Part shown: positions 1 through 6,610 of the stretch, piece by piece
Layout of the letters: each line of letters begins with the position of its first letter
How positions within the stretch are numbered: the stretch's first letter is position 1
Assembly (NCBI GenBank): GCA_036745875.1
Contig: DAIOFH010000063.1
Span: forward strand, 1 to 21,545
DNA: 21,545 nucleotides
Source of the DNA: DAIOFH01 sp036745875
Lineage (GTDB): Bacteria; Planctomycetota; SZUA-567
Direction of reading: 5' to 3'
Notes under the pieces: generated by a model
Told to the model about the DNA's origin: nothing
The model's input: only the letters and a program-made list of their open reading frames with translations
Database searches by the model: none
Program-made: the position numbers and the translations under genes

Positions 1-273
1 CGCATGCGCGGCGATCGCTGCGTCGGGATCCTCACCCGCCGCGCCGACGACGGCGATGGGGGTGAATACGTCGGCCGTCTGCCCTTCATCGAGCATGGTC
101 TTCAAAAGGACGCCGTCCTGGGTCGCTTCCACGGGCATGGTGGTCTTGTCCGTGTTGATTTCAAAAAGGACTTCGCCCTTCTTCACTTCTTCGCCGACCT
201 TCTTGCCCCAACTGACAAGTTCGCCCTCGTCCATGTTGAAGCCTAATTTCGGCATAATGATCACTTCCGCCAT
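1..273 (-). CDS. acoC: Dihydrolipoamide acyltransferase (E2) of a 2-oxoacid/acetoin dehydrogenase complex, N-terminal part
   Basis: The first 91 residues of an E2 subunit are present; the rest lies beyond the left edge. They form one lipoyl domain, starting MAEVIIMPKLGFNMDEGELV, with the lipoylation site at Lys43 in the motif INTDKTTMPVEA. The sequence then enters an Ala-rich stretch (GAAGEDPDAAIAAHA) typical of the linker after a lipoyl domain. In this family the lipoyl arm carries the acyl group from E1 to CoA in the cytoplasm. The start is supported by GAGGAG about 6-10 nt upstream on the minus strand. It is the third recognised gene of the E1 alpha-E1 beta-E2 series, separated from E1 beta by an unusual 251-nt gap. 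The lipoyl identity is secure. The substrate (acetoin, pyruvate or a branched-chain oxoacid) cannot be told from this domain, so the gene symbol is by context only. Confidence 0.88.
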   Translation of the reverse strand, partial: MAEVIIMPKLGFNMDEGELVSWGKKVGEEVKKGEVLFEINTDKTTMPVEATQDGVLLKTMLDEGQTADVFTPIAVVGAAGEDPDAAIAAHA

Positions 274-310
274 CACTATCTCCTCTATACCCAATCTTTT
301 ATTTTTAGTA

Positions 311-520
311 TTAAACCCTGCCCCGGCAGACTCCCGGCAAATGCCAGGCGCAGACATGGCGCTTGACGCAATAGCGGGACGTTATCGCCGGAAGAATATT
401 GGACCCGTCGATCTTGGGCGACGTCAGCGCCCCGCTCCGCCGCCGTTTCGGCAAGAGCTCGGCAAACAGTTGCTGGGTGATGTCCACCCACGCGCCGGGG
501 TGAATTTCCAGGCCGCCCAT
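311..520 (-). CDS. Unrecognised small ORF between E1 beta and E2 (69 aa)
   Basis: This open frame of 69 codons fills most of the gap between E1 beta (ends 525) and E2 (starts 273). It begins MGGLEIHPGAWVDITQQLFA and carries a basic KRRR patch near residues 26-29 and three cysteines in its last third. The ATG lies only 4 nt after the E1 beta stop and has a poor ribosome-binding site (AAGG two bases upstream), although translational coupling could compensate. I recognise no family. The alternatives are decayed coding DNA, or an untranslated spacer that is open by chance in GC-rich sequence. A second overlapping frame (285-491) is equally open, which argues for caution. Confidence 0.25.
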   Translation of the reverse strand: MGGLEIHPGAWVDITQQLFAELLPKRRRSGALTSPKIDGSNILPAITSRYCVKRHVCAWHLPGVCRGRV

Positions 521-524
521 AGCC

Positions 525-1511
525 TTAGACCATTTCCCTGATCTTGGCGGCAATGGTTTTCTCGTCCGGGATCATCGGGAGTTCCAGTGCCGGGCTGAAC
601 GGCAGCGGCGCATCGGCGGTGCCGAGCCGCTGGATGGGCGCTTCCAGGTCATAGAAGATTTCCGGCATGATCCTGAGTGCGATTTCGCCGCTGATGCCGA
701 AGCTGATATGGCCTTCGTCGACGATGAGAAGCTTGCCGGTTTTCTTTACGGATCTGATGATGGCTTCCGAGTCCAGGGGAACGGTGGTGCGCAGGTCGAT
801 GTGGTCGACGGAAATGCTTTGTTCCTTCTGGAGTTTGGCGATGGCTTTTTGGGCTTTGACGGTCATGATGGAATTGGTGACTACGGTGAGGTCGGTTCCT
901 TCGGAGACCATGCGGGCCTTGCCGAACGGTATGCAAACGTCCTCCGCCGCGTCGGCGACGTCGTCGAATTTGACCGTGTAGAGCATCTTGTGTTCGAAGA
1001 AGATCACGGGGTTGTTGTCCCTGATCGCGGTTTTCAGGAGACCTTTGGCTTCTCCCCCCGTGGAGGGGACGACAACCTTGAGCCCGGGAATATGGGAGAC
1101 CCAGGCGTGCAAGCTCTGCGAATGCTGCGCGGCGGAGGAGCGGCCGCCGCCGAGCGGGGTGCGGATGACCAGGGGAACCTGGACCTGGCCCCCGGACATA
1201 TAGGTGATTTTCGCCGCCTGGTTGGCGATCTGGTCCATCGCCACCATGATGAAGTCAGCAAACATCAGTTCGATCACCGGACGCATGCCGACAATGGCCG
1301 CACCGACGCCCATGCCGACGATTCCGGCTTCCGAAATCGGGGAATCCTTGACACGCAGGTCGCCGTATTTTTCCAAAAGGCCGACGCTTGTCTTGAAGTT
1401 GCCGCCGATGAGGCCGACGTCCTCGCCCATGAGGAAGACGTTTTTGTCCTTGGACATTTCTTCGTCAAGCGCTTCGCAGATGGCGTCCCGGTACATTATT
1501 TCCTTAACCAT
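525..1511 (-). CDS. acoB: Acetoin/2-oxoacid dehydrogenase E1 component, beta subunit
   Basis: This 328-residue protein has the usual length and order of the E1 beta transketolase-like fold: an N-terminal pyrimidine-binding domain (roughly 1-180) and a C-terminal transketolase domain (roughly 195-320). Family hallmarks include MGEDVG (28-33), the cofactor-activating Glu in SEAG (Glu61), and the active-site His in AAQHSQSLHAW (His130). With E1 alpha it uses thiamine diphosphate to cleave or decarboxylate the substrate and reductively acylate the E2 lipoyl arm. The start has an AGGAAGGTGAAG ribosome-binding site. It lies 64 nt downstream of E1 alpha on the same strand, so they are very probably one transcript. 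Acetoin dehydrogenase (AcoB) is favoured by subunit sizes and gene order. A pyruvate or branched-chain oxoacid role is not excluded. Confidence 0.92.
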   Translation of the reverse strand: MVKEIMYRDAICEALDEEMSKDKNVFLMGEDVGLIGGNFKTSVGLLEKYGDLRVKDSPISEAGIVGMGVGAAIVGMRPVIELMFADFIMVAMDQIANQAAKITYMSGGQVQVPLVIRTPLGGGRSSAAQHSQSLHAWVSHIPGLKVVVPSTGGEAKGLLKTAIRDNNPVIFFEHKMLYTVKFDDVADAAEDVCIPFGKARMVSEGTDLTVVTNSIMTVKAQKAIAKLQKEQSISVDHIDLRTTVPLDSEAIIRSVKKTGKLLIVDEGHISFGISGEIALRIMPEIFYDLEAPIQRLGTADAPLPFSPALELPMIPDEKTIAAKIREMV

Positions 1512-1575
1512 ATCTTCACCTTCCTTAACCGTTTAAGATATTTTGTTCGAAAAGACACGCCCGAAAGCCGGTCGA

Positions 1576-2541
1576 CTAGCTCACGAAAACGTCCGTCAAC
1601 GCCTCGGAGACGTCCGGATAGGGGCTTTCTTCGGCGAACTTGACCGATTCGGCGACTTCCTTTTCAATCACGTCCTTGATTTCATCCATATCTTTCTTGG
1701 CGAGGATCCCGGCCTTTTCCAGATTGATCAGGGGGTCCTTGGCTTTCCACGACTTGAATTCTTCTTCCGGCCGATAGGTGGCGGGATCGCCGACGTGGTG
1801 GCCTTGCCAGCGGTAGGTGAGGCATTCTATCAGGGTCGGGCCCTTGCCTTCGCGGGCGCGCTTGACGGCTTTTTTCGCTTCGTCATAAACGGCGAAGACA
1901 TCGTTGCCTTCAATAGTGACGCCCGGCATGCAATAGCCGACGGCGCGCTTCGAGAGCTGGCATTCCTTGGACACGCGGCGGATATCGACGGAAATGCCGT
2001 AGTAGTTGTTTTCAATGACATAGATGATCGGCAGATCCCAGGCGGAGGCCATGTTGAGGCTTTCGTGGAACAGGCCTTCGTTTGTCGCGCCGTCGCCGAA
2101 GAAGGAGACGGTCACCTGGTCGGTGCCGCGCAGCTTGGAAGCATAGGCTGCGCCGGTCGCGATCGGAATTTCTCCAGCGACGATGCCGTTTGCGCCAAGG
2201 ATGCCCTTGTCCATTGCCATAATATGCATGGAACCGCCCTTGCCCTTGGAATAGCCTGTCGCCTTGCCGAGGATTTCCGCCATCATGCGGTTGAGGTCGG
2301 CGCCACGGGCGACCAGGTGGCCGTGGCCGCGGTGCGTGCTGCCGATATAGTCGTCTTCGCGAAGGGCCGCGCAGACGCCGGTGGCGATCGCTTCCTCACC
2401 GAGGTAGAGGTGGGCAAGGCCGGGCATCAGACCGCGCTTGTAGAATTCAAAAACTTCCTCTTCAAAACGGCGCATACGGTACATAACGGTGTAGAACTGC
2501 TTGGCTAACGCCTTTTTGCTATTCTTGCCCTCGTTGTCCAT
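1576..2541 (-). CDS. acoA: Acetoin/2-oxoacid dehydrogenase E1 component, alpha subunit
   Basis: This 321-residue thiamine-diphosphate subunit shows the diphosphate/Mg-binding signature running from GDGATNEGLFHESLNMA (from residue 149) to ENN (177-179). It also has the STHRGHGH loop (His70, His73) and the GKGGSMH segment (100-106) of the E1 alpha family. It forms the alpha2beta2 E1 with the downstream beta subunit. The compact length, close to AcoA proteins, fits the acetoin dehydrogenase group, in which acetoin is cleaved to acetaldehyde and acetyl-CoA. Pyruvate dehydrogenase E1 alpha is the main alternative. The ATG at 2541 follows GAGGAGATACGC. It is the first gene of the minus-strand operon and faces a roughly 1-kb AT-rich divergent control region. 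Confidence 0.92.
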   Translation of the reverse strand: MDNEGKNSKKALAKQFYTVMYRMRRFEEEVFEFYKRGLMPGLAHLYLGEEAIATGVCAALREDDYIGSTHRGHGHLVARGADLNRMMAEILGKATGYSKGKGGSMHIMAMDKGILGANGIVAGEIPIATGAAYASKLRGTDQVTVSFFGDGATNEGLFHESLNMASAWDLPIIYVIENNYYGISVDIRRVSKECQLSKRAVGYCMPGVTIEGNDVFAVYDEAKKAVKRAREGKGPTLIECLTYRWQGHHVGDPATYRPEEEFKSWKAKDPLINLEKAGILAKKDMDEIKDVIEKEVAESVKFAEESPYPDVSEALTDVFVS

Positions 2542-2967
2542 GCGTATCTCCTCTTCTTACGTCGCCCTGGCGGTGGGAACAGAACCAAAAAGCTTCTTGG
2601 TAATTCGGAATTAAAATTTTGCACTCGCGTCACGCCGCCATGGTTATGGTCGGCATACCATTGATCGTATTGATGAAGTTTTCTAATGCTGCTTGGGATT
2701 TCATGCAACTCTTCTGCCATAACTAAATTTCGTTTCAAGCATTTTCTAGCCCTCTTGAGGGCAAGGGTATCCAAATTTGAAGAATTGAATACTTGACGGA
2801 TCTGGCACCTGAAATCTATGTTCCATTTTGAGACATGCCTCACGCATGGGATGGTTTGACACAGGACAGATGACCGATTTAGGGAAGGGAAAATTTCTTG
2901 CACTAGCGTATTTCACGTAATTATTTTCTTGCAGGCCCTAGTGAAACCATGCTTAATCAACAGACAG

Positions 2968-2977
2968 CTGTATACAA
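2968..2977. promoter_or_regulatory. Palindromic operator candidate CTGTATACAA (site 1)
   Basis: CTGTATACAA differs by one base from the perfect palindrome TTGTATACAA at 3317-3326, and the two sites share the 11-mer TGTATACAAAA. TTGTATACAA-like palindromes are typical of FadR-subfamily GntR repressors that control organic-acid genes. That family assignment is inferred from general knowledge of such sites. This copy sits at the predicted start of the minus-strand promoter candidate. Confidence 0.3.
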
Positions 2978-2983
2978 AAATAT

Positions 2984-3012
2984 ATTTTTGAATTATAAGT
3001 TGCAATTGTCAA
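2984..3012 (-). promoter_or_regulatory. Candidate promoter toward the E1 operon
   Basis: On the minus strand a perfect TTGACA (3012-3007) is followed after 17 nt by AAAAAT (2989-2984, 4 of 6 matches to the -10 consensus). The predicted start would lie near 2977, on the edge of a TGTATACAA-type site at 2968-2977. The 430-nt leader this implies for the E1 alpha gene is long, so another promoter nearer the gene is possible. Confidence 0.3.
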
Positions 3013-3029
3013 AATATATGATATATAAT
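3000..3029 (+). promoter_or_regulatory. Candidate promoter TTGCAA-18-TATAAT
   Basis: TTGCAA (3000-3005) is separated by 18 nt from a perfect TATAAT (3024-3029). Transcription would start near 3036, about 30 nt before the strong hairpin at 3068-3104. The product would therefore be either a short RNA or an attenuated leader for the dehydrogenase gene 560 nt downstream. Confidence 0.4.
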
Positions 3030-3035
3030 TGGGTT

Positions 3036-3118
3036 TACACCGGAAACCGGAACATGAAAATGCATTAAAATGCGGATTGGATGTCGTACAGCCAATCCGC
3101 ATTTACTGTTAGCACAGT
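3036..3118 (+). ncRNA. Candidate small RNA or attenuator leader
   Basis: Downstream of the TATAAT promoter lie a tandem heptamer ACCGGAA (3039-3052), a possible five-codon leader MKMH* (3054-3068) and a perfect 13-bp stem, AAATGCGGATTGG (3068-3080) with its complement (3092-3104), closed by an 11-nt loop. A second small hairpin, ACTGT-TAGC-ACAGT, follows at 3105-3118. No clean T-run follows on the plus strand. On the minus strand the large stem is followed by TTTTAATGCATTTT, so it could also stop transcription in that direction. The structure is visible directly; an RNA product is an inference. Confidence 0.35.
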
Positions 3119-3316
3119 ATATTTCCTTATCTTACAATGAATTAGGTGCATTTTCTCTAAGTTTTGGCCTATATCCGGTTATTCGAAACGAGCGGCATTG
3201 CACTAATTGCATAGGCAGGCAAGGTATTCGCCCTTGAAAAGGACAGTATATATCACGAAACGAAGAAATAATACTTTAATTGATAAGAGGATGCTAAAAG
3301 GAAGTTGGCACAAAAA

Positions 3317-3326
3317 TTGTATACAA
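3317..3326. promoter_or_regulatory. Perfect palindrome TTGTATACAA (site 2)
   Basis: This is a perfect 10-bp palindrome about 280 nt upstream of the 4-hydroxybutyrate dehydrogenase gene, related to the imperfect copy at 2968-2977. It overlaps TGGCAC-N5-TTGT (3306-3320), which resembles a sigma-54 element but lacks the -12 C. A GntR-type operator is the simpler reading. Function is not proven. Confidence 0.3.
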
Positions 3327-3397
3327 AACCGTATTCCAAAAGCTGCGCCGCTCCGATTCGCCATATTCTCCATGGATGAATTTGGATCGAGGAAAAC

Positions 3398-3616
3398 ATG
3401 GGTTTGCGGCAGGACAAAAAACAGCTGGAACCAGAGAGCGTGTCGCAGTATTGTATCGCGTGCAAAAAATTCATTTTACGGTTGAGTATATGCCTTGACA
3501 AGGCCCGAAAATATGTGACAATAGCCAATAGAGAAATTTTGTGCTATTCATCTTCGGGGCCTGGCCAAAGGCGACTCTTTTTTAGGAGACGTTGGCATGA
3601 GACAATTGCTCATTAA
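3398..3616 (+). CDS. Possible small ORF upstream of 4-hydroxybutyrate dehydrogenase (72 aa)
   Basis: This frame starts with a well-placed GAGGAAAAC ribosome-binding site and overlaps the first 20 nt of the dehydrogenase gene. It encodes a basic 72-residue peptide with a CIAC motif (residues 19-22). The promoter candidate for the dehydrogenase lies inside it. I recognise no family. It could be translationally coupled leader coding sequence or simply chance. Confidence 0.2.
   Translation: MGLRQDKKQLEPESVSQYCIACKKFILRLSICLDKARKYVTIANREILCYSSSGPGQRRLFFRRRWHETIAH
3495..3522 (+). promoter_or_regulatory. Candidate promoter of the 4-hydroxybutyrate operon
   Basis: A perfect TTGACA (3495-3500) is followed after 16 nt by GACAAT (3517-3522, 4 of 6 matches to TATAAT). 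The start of transcription would be near 3530, about 67 nt before the ATG at 3597. A similar pair, TTGACA-17-GACAAT, precedes the toxin-antitoxin genes at 6519-6547. Confidence 0.45.
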
Positions 3617-4709
3617 GCCCCAAATACACCGTTACGACAACTGCAACGACTTCATAACCGAATTCAAGGTCGGTGAAGGCGACCTCATTATTACCAATAA
3701 ATTTATCTTTAACCCGTATTTTGGCGAGCTGAACATCAAGGCCGACGTTATTTTCCAAGAAAAATACGGCGCGGGCGAACCGTCGGACGAAATGGCCGAA
3801 GCGCTCTACGCCGACATGAAAGGCCAGTACAAACGCATCATCGCCATCGGCGGCGGCACCGTGATCGACCTGTCGAAATTGTACGCGTTGAAAAACGTCA
3901 GCCCGGTCGTCGACCTTTTCGACCGCAAACTCGATATCGTCAAGGACAAGGAACTGATCCTCGTTCCCACCACCTGCGGCACGGGATCGGAAGTGACGAA
4001 CATTTCCATCCTCGAACTCAAGAGCCGCCATACGAAGCTGGGCCTCGCGGTCGACGAGCTGTTCGCGGACCATGCGATCATGATCCCGCAGATCCTCGAA
4101 GGTCTGCCGTACAAGTTTTTCGCGACGTCTTCCATTGACGCGCTGATCCACGCGGTCGAATCGTCAGTGTCGCCGAAGGCCACCTCCTACACCAAGCTGT
4201 TCGGCCACAAGGCGGTGGAAATGATTATTCACGGCTACAAGGAAATCGCCAAAAACGGCGAAATGGCCCGCGTGCCGTTCCTCGGCGACTTCCTGGTTGC
4301 GTCAAACTACGCAGGGATCGCCTTCGGCAACGCCGGAGCAGGAGCGGTGCACGCCATGAGCTACCCCTTCGGCGGCAAGTACCATGTCGCCCACGGCGAA
4401 GCGAACTACACCCTTTTCACCAGGGTTTTCGAACACTATATGGCGAAAAAACAAACCGGCTCGATAGCCGAACTCAACCACGTCCTCGCGGAGTCCCTCG
4501 GCTGCCAGGAAGCGGTTGTCTATAAAGAACTGGATAAACTCCTGAACAAGATCCTCCCCCGGATGCCGATGAGCGAATACGGCGTCACGCCGGACGATCT
4601 GGCGGACTTTACCGAAAACGTGATGACCAAGCAGGGAAGACTCATGGCCAATAACTTCGTCAGGCTGGAGGCGGACGACGTTTTGGCTATTTATAAAGAT
4701 CTATTATGA
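3597..4709 (+). CDS. 4hbD: NAD-dependent 4-hydroxybutyrate dehydrogenase (iron-type alcohol dehydrogenase)
   Basis: This 370-residue group III (iron-containing) alcohol dehydrogenase interconverts 4-hydroxybutyrate and succinate semialdehyde with NAD(H) in the cytoplasm. It resembles the Clostridium kluyveri 4-hydroxybutyrate dehydrogenase closely in length and in long segments as I recall them, for example VPTTCGTGSEVTN (123-135) and SNYAGIAFGNAG (236-247). The nucleotide motif is IGGGTVIDLSK (84-94). Metal ligands expected for the fold are visible as Asp181 and His185 (IDALIHAVES), His252 (VHAMSYP) and His266 (HVAHGEAN). The start has TAGGAG 8-13 nt upstream. It is the first gene of the plus-strand module, 73 nt before the 4-hydroxybutyryl-CoA dehydratase, the enzyme two steps further along the same pathway, which makes the substrate assignment strong. 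Confidence 0.93.
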   Translation: MRQLLIKPQIHRYDNCNDFITEFKVGEGDLIITNKFIFNPYFGELNIKADVIFQEKYGAGEPSDEMAEALYADMKGQYKRIIAIGGGTVIDLSKLYALKNVSPVVDLFDRKLDIVKDKELILVPTTCGTGSEVTNISILELKSRHTKLGLAVDELFADHAIMIPQILEGLPYKFFATSSIDALIHAVESSVSPKATSYTKLFGHKAVEMIIHGYKEIAKNGEMARVPFLGDFLVASNYAGIAFGNAGAGAVHAMSYPFGGKYHVAHGEANYTLFTRVFEHYMAKKQTGSIAELNHVLAESLGCQEAVVYKELDKLLNKILPRMPMSEYGVTPDDLADFTENVMTKQGRLMANNFVRLEADDVLAIYKDLL

Positions 4710-4782
4710 TCTTGGACAGTGACAGTGGAAATTGGGCATGGACCCCGAAAAGGCCTGCCAAAGCAAGAAAGGGAATACTCCT

Positions 4783-6228
4783 ATGAAGACCGGTCAACAG
4801 TATGTGGACTCGATTGCCGCCATGAAGATGGAGATCTACATGTTCGGCGAAAAAATCGACAGTGCCGTAACCAGCCCCATCCTCAGGCCCTCGCTGAACT
4901 CGGTCAAGGCCACCTATGACCTTGCCCAGGACCCCCAGTACGAAGACCTGATGACCACCACCTCGCACCTGACTGGCAAGAAGATCAACCGCTTCTGCCA
5001 CATCCACCAGTCGGCGGAGGACCTGGTGAAGAAGGTCAAGATGCAGCGTCTCTGCGGCCAGAAGACCGCCAGCTGCTTCCAGCGTTGCGTCGGCATGGAC
5101 GCGTTCAACGCGCTGTGGTCCACCACCTATGAATGCGATGAAAAGCACGGTACCCAGTACCACAAACGCTTTGTCGAATATATGAAACAGGTCCAGGAAA
5201 ACGACTGGGTCGTCGACGGCGCCATGACCGACCCCAAGGGCGACCGCGGCCTCGCGCCGTCCAAGCAGGCCGACCCCGACCTCTACCTCCACATCGTCGA
5301 ACGCCGCCCCGACGGCATCGTCGTCCGCGGCGCGAAGGCGCACCAGACCGGCATGTCCAACTCCCACGAAGTCATCGTCATGCCGACAATCGCCATGCGC
5401 GAGGAAGACAAGGACTACGCCGTCTCCTTCGCCGTCCCGGCGGACGCCAAGGGCATATTCATGATCATCGGCCGCCAGTCCTGCGACACCCGCAAGCTTG
5501 AAAACACCAAGCTCGACGTCGGCAACTGCGAGTTCGGCGGTATGGAAGCCCTCGTGATCTTCGACAACGTCTTCGTCCCCAACGACCGCATCTTCATGGA
5601 CGGCGAAGTCGACTTCTCCGGCATGCTGGTCGAACGCTTCGCCGGTTACCACCGCCAGAGCTACGGCGGCTGCAAGGTCGGCGTCGGCGACGTCCTCATC
5701 GGCGCGGCTGCCCTCGCCGCCGATTACAACGGCGCGCAGAAGGCCTCGCACGTCAAGGACAAGCTCATTGAAATGACCCACCTCAATGAAACGCTTTACT
5801 CCTGCGGCATCGCCTGTTCGGCGGAAGGCACCAAGACATCTTCGGGGAACTACATCATCAACCTGCTTCTCGCCAACGTCTGCAAGCAGAACATCACCCG
5901 CTTCCCCTACGAGATCACCCGCCTCGCCGAGGATATCGCGGGCGGCCTGATGGTGACCGCTCCGTCCGAAAAGGACCTGCGTCACCCGAAGCTCGGCCCC
6001 TACATCGACAAGTACCTGAAGGGCGTCGCCTCCGTCTCCACGGAAGACAGGCTCAAGGTCCTTCGCCTTATCGAAAACCTCACCCTCGGCACAGCCGCCG
6101 TCGGCTACCGCACCGAATCCATGCATGGCGCGGGCTCCCCGCAGGCGCAGCGCATCATGATCGCGCGCCAGGGCAATATCGAAGGCAAGAAGGCGCTGGC
6201 GAAGAACATCGCCAAGATTGAAAACTAG
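4783..6228 (+). CDS. abfD: 4-Hydroxybutyryl-CoA dehydratase / vinylacetyl-CoA isomerase
   Basis: This 481-residue enzyme dehydrates 4-hydroxybutyryl-CoA to crotonyl-CoA by a radical mechanism using FAD and an oxygen-sensitive 4Fe-4S cluster. The cluster ligands known from Clostridium aminobutyricum AbfD are conserved here as Cys98 and Cys102 (GQKTASCFQRCVGMD), His290 and Cys297 (GYHRQSYGGCKVG). The fold is acyl-CoA-dehydrogenase-like. Long segments such as DGAMTDPKGDRGLAPS and AGSPQAQRIMIARQGNI are nearly invariant in the family. I chose the ATG at 4783 because AAAGGGA lies about 9 nt upstream and the protein then starts like known AbfD. An in-frame ATG at 4738 would add 15 residues with no family support. 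It follows the 4-hydroxybutyrate dehydrogenase gene by 73 nt, so they are probably co-transcribed. Confidence 0.96.
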   Translation: MKTGQQYVDSIAAMKMEIYMFGEKIDSAVTSPILRPSLNSVKATYDLAQDPQYEDLMTTTSHLTGKKINRFCHIHQSAEDLVKKVKMQRLCGQKTASCFQRCVGMDAFNALWSTTYECDEKHGTQYHKRFVEYMKQVQENDWVVDGAMTDPKGDRGLAPSKQADPDLYLHIVERRPDGIVVRGAKAHQTGMSNSHEVIVMPTIAMREEDKDYAVSFAVPADAKGIFMIIGRQSCDTRKLENTKLDVGNCEFGGMEALVIFDNVFVPNDRIFMDGEVDFSGMLVERFAGYHRQSYGGCKVGVGDVLIGAAALAADYNGAQKASHVKDKLIEMTHLNETLYSCGIACSAEGTKTSSGNYIINLLLANVCKQNITRFPYEITRLAEDIAGGLMVTAPSEKDLRHPKLGPYIDKYLKGVASVSTEDRLKVLRLIENLTLGTAAVGYRTESMHGAGSPQAQRIMIARQGNIEGKKALAKNIAKIEN

Positions 6229-6253
6229 CAACCAGCGAAGGAACACGTGCGCC

Positions 6254-6529
6254 ATGGACATTGCAGTGAAATATTGCGGCGGCTGCAACCCGTACTACGA
6301 CCGTGGCGCGCTGATTCAGAAGCTGCAGCATGATTTCCCGGAAATTCGTCTGGTGGGGCCCGAGGCCCCGCCGGACGGAGAACCGGATTTGTTGGTGGTG
6401 GTGGGGGGATGTCCCGCGTGCTGCGCATCGCACAAGCACCTCAACGCGAAACACGGCAAAGTCTTTATTTCCGCGAAAACCGATTACGAAAAACTCCACG
6501 CCAAGGTGGCGAGGCTTATTGACAGTTAA
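6254..6529 (+). CDS. Small Cys-motif protein of unknown function next to the dehydratase
   Basis: This 91-residue soluble protein starts MDIAVKYCGGCNPYYDRGAL, giving a CGGC motif at residues 8-11, and later has VVVGGCPACCASHKH (from about residue 55) with three clustered cysteines. The alternation of hydrophobic strands and helices recalls a small thioredoxin-like or ferredoxin-like fold. The cysteines could bind a metal or iron-sulfur centre or act as a redox pair. I know similar KYCGGCNP proteins from anaerobes as uncharacterised. An AAGGA ribosome-binding site lies about 10 nt before the ATG. It begins 25 nt after the dehydratase stop, so it is almost certainly in the same transcript. A role in cluster assembly, repair or electron supply for the dehydratase is an inference from context only. 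Confidence 0.75.
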   Translation: MDIAVKYCGGCNPYYDRGALIQKLQHDFPEIRLVGPEAPPDGEPDLLVVVGGCPACCASHKHLNAKHGKVFISAKTDYEKLHAKVARLIDS

Positions 6530-6547
6530 TAATATAGAGTTGACAAT
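6519..6547 (+). promoter_or_regulatory. Candidate promoter/operator of the toxin-antitoxin pair
   Basis: TTGACA (6519-6524) and GACAAT (6542-6547) are 17 nt apart. A second TTGACA starts at 6540, exactly 21 nt (two helical turns) after the first, giving two imperfect direct repeats (TTGACAGTTAATAATATA and TTGACAATATATA). Type II antitoxins usually bind such paired sites to repress their own operon. The first box overlaps the end of the preceding gene. Confidence 0.4.
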
Positions 6548-6610
6548 ATATACTAGTCACCTGTTCGTGGAAATGCAGTAATGCGGAAAACGCTCATGCC
6601 GGAGACTTTT

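Larger units (their letters stand above)
2542..3596. promoter_or_regulatory. Divergent AT-rich intergenic control region
   Basis: This 1055-nt stretch separates the minus-strand E1 operon from the plus-strand 4-hydroxybutyrate genes and is far more AT-rich than the flanking genes. It contains candidate promoters on both strands near 2984-3029, a strong hairpin at 3068-3104, two copies of TGTATACAAAA (2969 and 3318) and a promoter just upstream of the dehydrogenase at 3495. Short open frames inside it (2505-2903 minus, 3207-3485 plus) resemble no family I know and have atypical composition. Its length leaves room for a lost regulator gene or a small RNA. No intact regulator gene is visible. 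Confidence 0.6.

Noticed and set aside
708..2508. Two plus-strand frames of over 310 codons
   Set aside because: They mirror the E1 beta and E1 alpha genes, whose motifs and ribosome-binding sites are unambiguous on the other strand.
2505..2903. 132-codon minus-strand frame overlapping the start of E1 alpha
   Set aside because: It runs through the E1 alpha ribosome-binding site and into its coding start in another frame, ends in Arg/Lys-rich shadow sequence and resembles no family. An internal start (MAEELHEIPSS) looks protein-like but is not enough to call.
3207..3485. 92-codon plus-strand frame in the control region
   Set aside because: It has no ribosome-binding site, a random-looking composition, and overlaps the palindrome and promoter-like elements.
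4687..6288. 533-codon open frame on the minus strand
   Set aside because: It is antisense to the 4-hydroxybutyryl-CoA dehydratase, which has every catalytic residue. Its own translation is Val/Asp/His-rich with no family resemblance, as expected from GC-biased third positions.
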